From: Ficedula albicollis
Taxonomy: Eukaryota > Chordata > Aves > Passeriformes > Muscicapidae
Direction: 5' to 3'
DNA: 64,000 nucleotides
NCBI RefSeq assembly: GCF_000247815.1
Contig: NC_021678.1
Location: 9,756,371-9,820,370, forward strand
The notes beneath the pieces are model-generated. The model was not told the origin of the DNA, did not search any database, and saw nothing but the letters and a program-made list of their open reading frames with translations. Positions 61,928 through 64,000 of this stretch are shown one piece after another (position 1 is the first letter of the stretch; the number at the start of each line of letters is the position of its first letter). A program made the position numbers and the translations under genes.

Positions 61928-62063
61928 TGGATTCTTGTTAGGGTTTTACCCTCATCCCTCCAGAAATTCATTGATGGTTTTCCCTTTAAAATTCATGGAT
62001 TCTTGTTAGGGTTTTGCCCTCATCCCCCCAGAAATTCATTGATGGTTTTCCCTTTAAAATTCA
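61928..62063. repeat. 68-bp tandem duplication
   Basis: Units 61928-61995 and 61996-62063 are adjacent. Differences include TTTTACCC/TTTTGCCC and CCCTCC/CCCCCC. Confidence 0.93.
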
Positions 62064-62836
62064 GCAGGGTTTCACAAGACTCTTTTCCAGAACAACATGT
62101 AAAATGTATTGCTGAAAAGGAAGGATATTGCACACAAAAATAAACTGGCCAGATAATGTAGCTGCTCTGAATTATTCACAGCTATCTAGCAAGCATTGTT
62201 TGCAACAGCAACTAAGCAAACAGGATGGAAAATGAGTTTTGGCATGATTCTAGGAATTAGATTTCTCTATTTCTATGGTAACATTGATAAAAAGTTGTTA
62301 CTAATAATAATGAAATACATGCAGAATAAAAACAAGAAAGCTAAATAGAAGGCATTGTAGGCTTAAGTGTTTTTTCCCTTTTTACTGGGAAACACATGTG
62401 CAAGCTTGCACACATCTCAGCTTTGGTGCAGCACAGACTATTGCATATATTATTAGCTCAGTTTGCCAGCAAGTAAAGGCAGATGTTTGATGAATACGTG
62501 TGTGACCTAGGGCAGCTGTAGGAAGACTATTAACACAGCAAAACCAATGAAGAGATTGTGTTTGCTTCACAGGCATTTTATAGAATCACAGATTCATTAC
62601 CAAATACTAATGAATCCAGGGTACATGAAAGTTTTTGGCCGTTTTTCTCTGACAAGAATGTCCAATGATAAAAACACACAGAAGAAACTTTCTAAGCTGA
62701 GAAAATTTGCCTAACACATTTATAGTCTTAGGTAGAAAATAATTTTCTTTACCTCCAGCTACTAATACAATGTATTATATAATTCTTATCAGTACATATA
62801 CATCTTTATATTTTTATTGTTTTATATATCTTTATT

Positions 62837-62994
62837 TAGAAAAAAAAATATTGCCTTACCAGGGTTTTTCAAATCTCAGTTTCAGTGGAAGGAAAATAAT
62901 GAAAAACATTAATGCTAGAAAAAAAAATATTGCCTTACCAGGGTTTCTCAAATCTCAGTTGCAGTGGAAGGAAAATAATGAAAAACATTAATGC
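62837..62994. repeat. 79-bp tandem duplication
   Basis: Units 62837-62915 and 62916-62994 are adjacent and differ at two positions by eye (TTTTTC/TTTCTC and GTTTCAG/GTTGCAG). Confidence 0.94.
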
Positions 62995-64000
62995 AAATCT
63001 TACTGTCCCTTCCCTTAGCAGAAAACTTGTGAAGGTTCCTGATGATACAGAGGAGTCTGATCCCATCATCAAATAAATCAAAATCCATTACAGGGAAACA
63101 AGGAAGAGCAGGAGAGATGAAGAATTATAAAACCTCATCTGCATGTTAAGCTTGGTCTCAAATACAATCTGAATGTGCAGCAAAGCTCTATCAGCTTTAC
63201 ATAAGCAGGGCTTCTCATTCATTTTCACAGGGTTCTGTATTTTTAAGTTCCAGAGAGAAGGAAAAAACACTGAAAGTTGTCATATATTTTCAGCTTCTGG
63301 GTGGAACTGAATGTCTGATCTGAAAGACAGATTTAGCAAGTTTTTCCAGGGCACACTCAAAAAATACAAATAATTTAGAGACACTGTGTGGGAGATGAAG
63401 CATCTTGAACCAGCAGCAGTGCGAGCAGCCAGGGAAAGCATTGTCTAAATCATCTGGAGAAAAGAACACAACACATACTGCACGTGTGCTAGGGGAGTTA
63501 CAAACAGCTTCTGCCAAAGTAAAATATGTTTGGATCAAAGATAGTGTGAAACACGACAAAAGCTGCTGAGAGCAGCTCCAGCCAGTGCTGCTGGTGAGTG
63601 AGTGTGTGTCAGCCTTGCTCCTCAGGTGCCCACTGCTCCTCCTCCTTTGGGGACCAGACCCTGACTGCCACCGTAGGTGTGACAGGTCTGTACCAGGGTT
63701 GACACTTGCACTCTGGATAATGGAGTTTGAAAACTCTGCCCACACTAGTTTTTTGTTTGATAGACTTACTCAGGACTAGAAACAGGAGGCTCCTTTGAGA
63801 GCTCCAGCCAGGAGAGTGGCTGGATTAGCACTGTGGAAAGCAGCCTGCTTGCCTTGCACACCAGACATGCTCAATTCAAGGTAGAAAGCGAAACATTACA
63901 TAACGTGCACTCATTTGGAATGGTTGCATAAAAGTTACTTAATCCTGCTAGCTATTCAGGTTGGTAGCTCTTAGAAGGAATTGCATGACCAACATCTGAT
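62995..64000. other. Non-coding stretch
   Basis: No gene or repeat recognised. The 151-codon minus frame 63290-63745 is serine- and cysteine-rich, overlaps a plus frame and has no motif. Confidence 0.45.

Noticed and set aside
62576..62600. TATAGAATCACAGATTCAT resembling a minus-strand CR1 tail
   Set aside because: Only about 15 bp match with no adjacent CR1 body; too short to support.
1..64000. CRISPR arrays, bacterial operons, tRNA or rRNA genes
   Set aside because: Direct repeats here are tandem duplications without regular spacers. There are no prokaryotic gene signals and no cloverleaf or rRNA core motif was noticed.

Overview
The window looks like a stretch of bird nuclear genome, most likely from a songbird. 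The only interspersed repeats I can recognise are CR1-family LINE fragments and avian-style retroviral LTRs. The rest is AT-rich single-copy DNA of intergenic or intronic character. The bird assignment is an inference from repeat families; CR1 also occurs in other reptiles, but the sparse repeat content and LTR types fit birds best. I found no intact protein-coding gene, rRNA or tRNA. Nearly all open frames are short, overlap frames on the other strand and lack family signatures.

Layout. 1-19.9 kb: AT-rich non-coding DNA with one small CpG-dense patch (3.93-4.11 kb), a few microsatellites and tandem duplications at 7.9, 9.7, 16.6 and 17.4 kb. 19.9-20.65 kb: two CR1 3' fragments in opposite orientation. 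21.6-24.8 kb: a 67-bp tandem pair and a near-identical 522-bp tandem pair. 26.4-29.6 kb: a cluster of three retroviral LTRs, all on the minus strand. The third has TG...CA ends, a 6-bp target-site duplication and a CR1 fragment trapped between two copies of its own terminus. 30.75-31.22 kb: nested duplications whose periods are all multiples of three, inside a 186-codon frame. 31.2-38.9 kb: plain sequence with a TAATTA-rich patch and an A-rich tract. 38.94-41.05 kb: a large, internally deleted plus-strand CR1 with ORF1 and ORF2 remnants. It is interrupted by a 433-bp N gap whose two flanks are identical over 134 bp, and it carries a 70-bp G homopolymer. 41.05-64 kb: mostly plain sequence, one exon-like segment with good splice sites (55.47-55.58 kb) and four short tandem duplications between 54.8 and 63.0 kb.

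There is no operon-like or cooperative gene system here. The dominant signal is structural: more than a dozen local direct duplications with units of about 30 to 520 bp, many nearly identical, in 64 kb. Added to this are the LTR cluster and an assembly-suspect CR1 locus. I did not find a convincing new biological system. The most checkable items are the duplication density, the reading-frame-preserving nested repeat, the LTR/CR1 composite and the gap with duplicated flanks.
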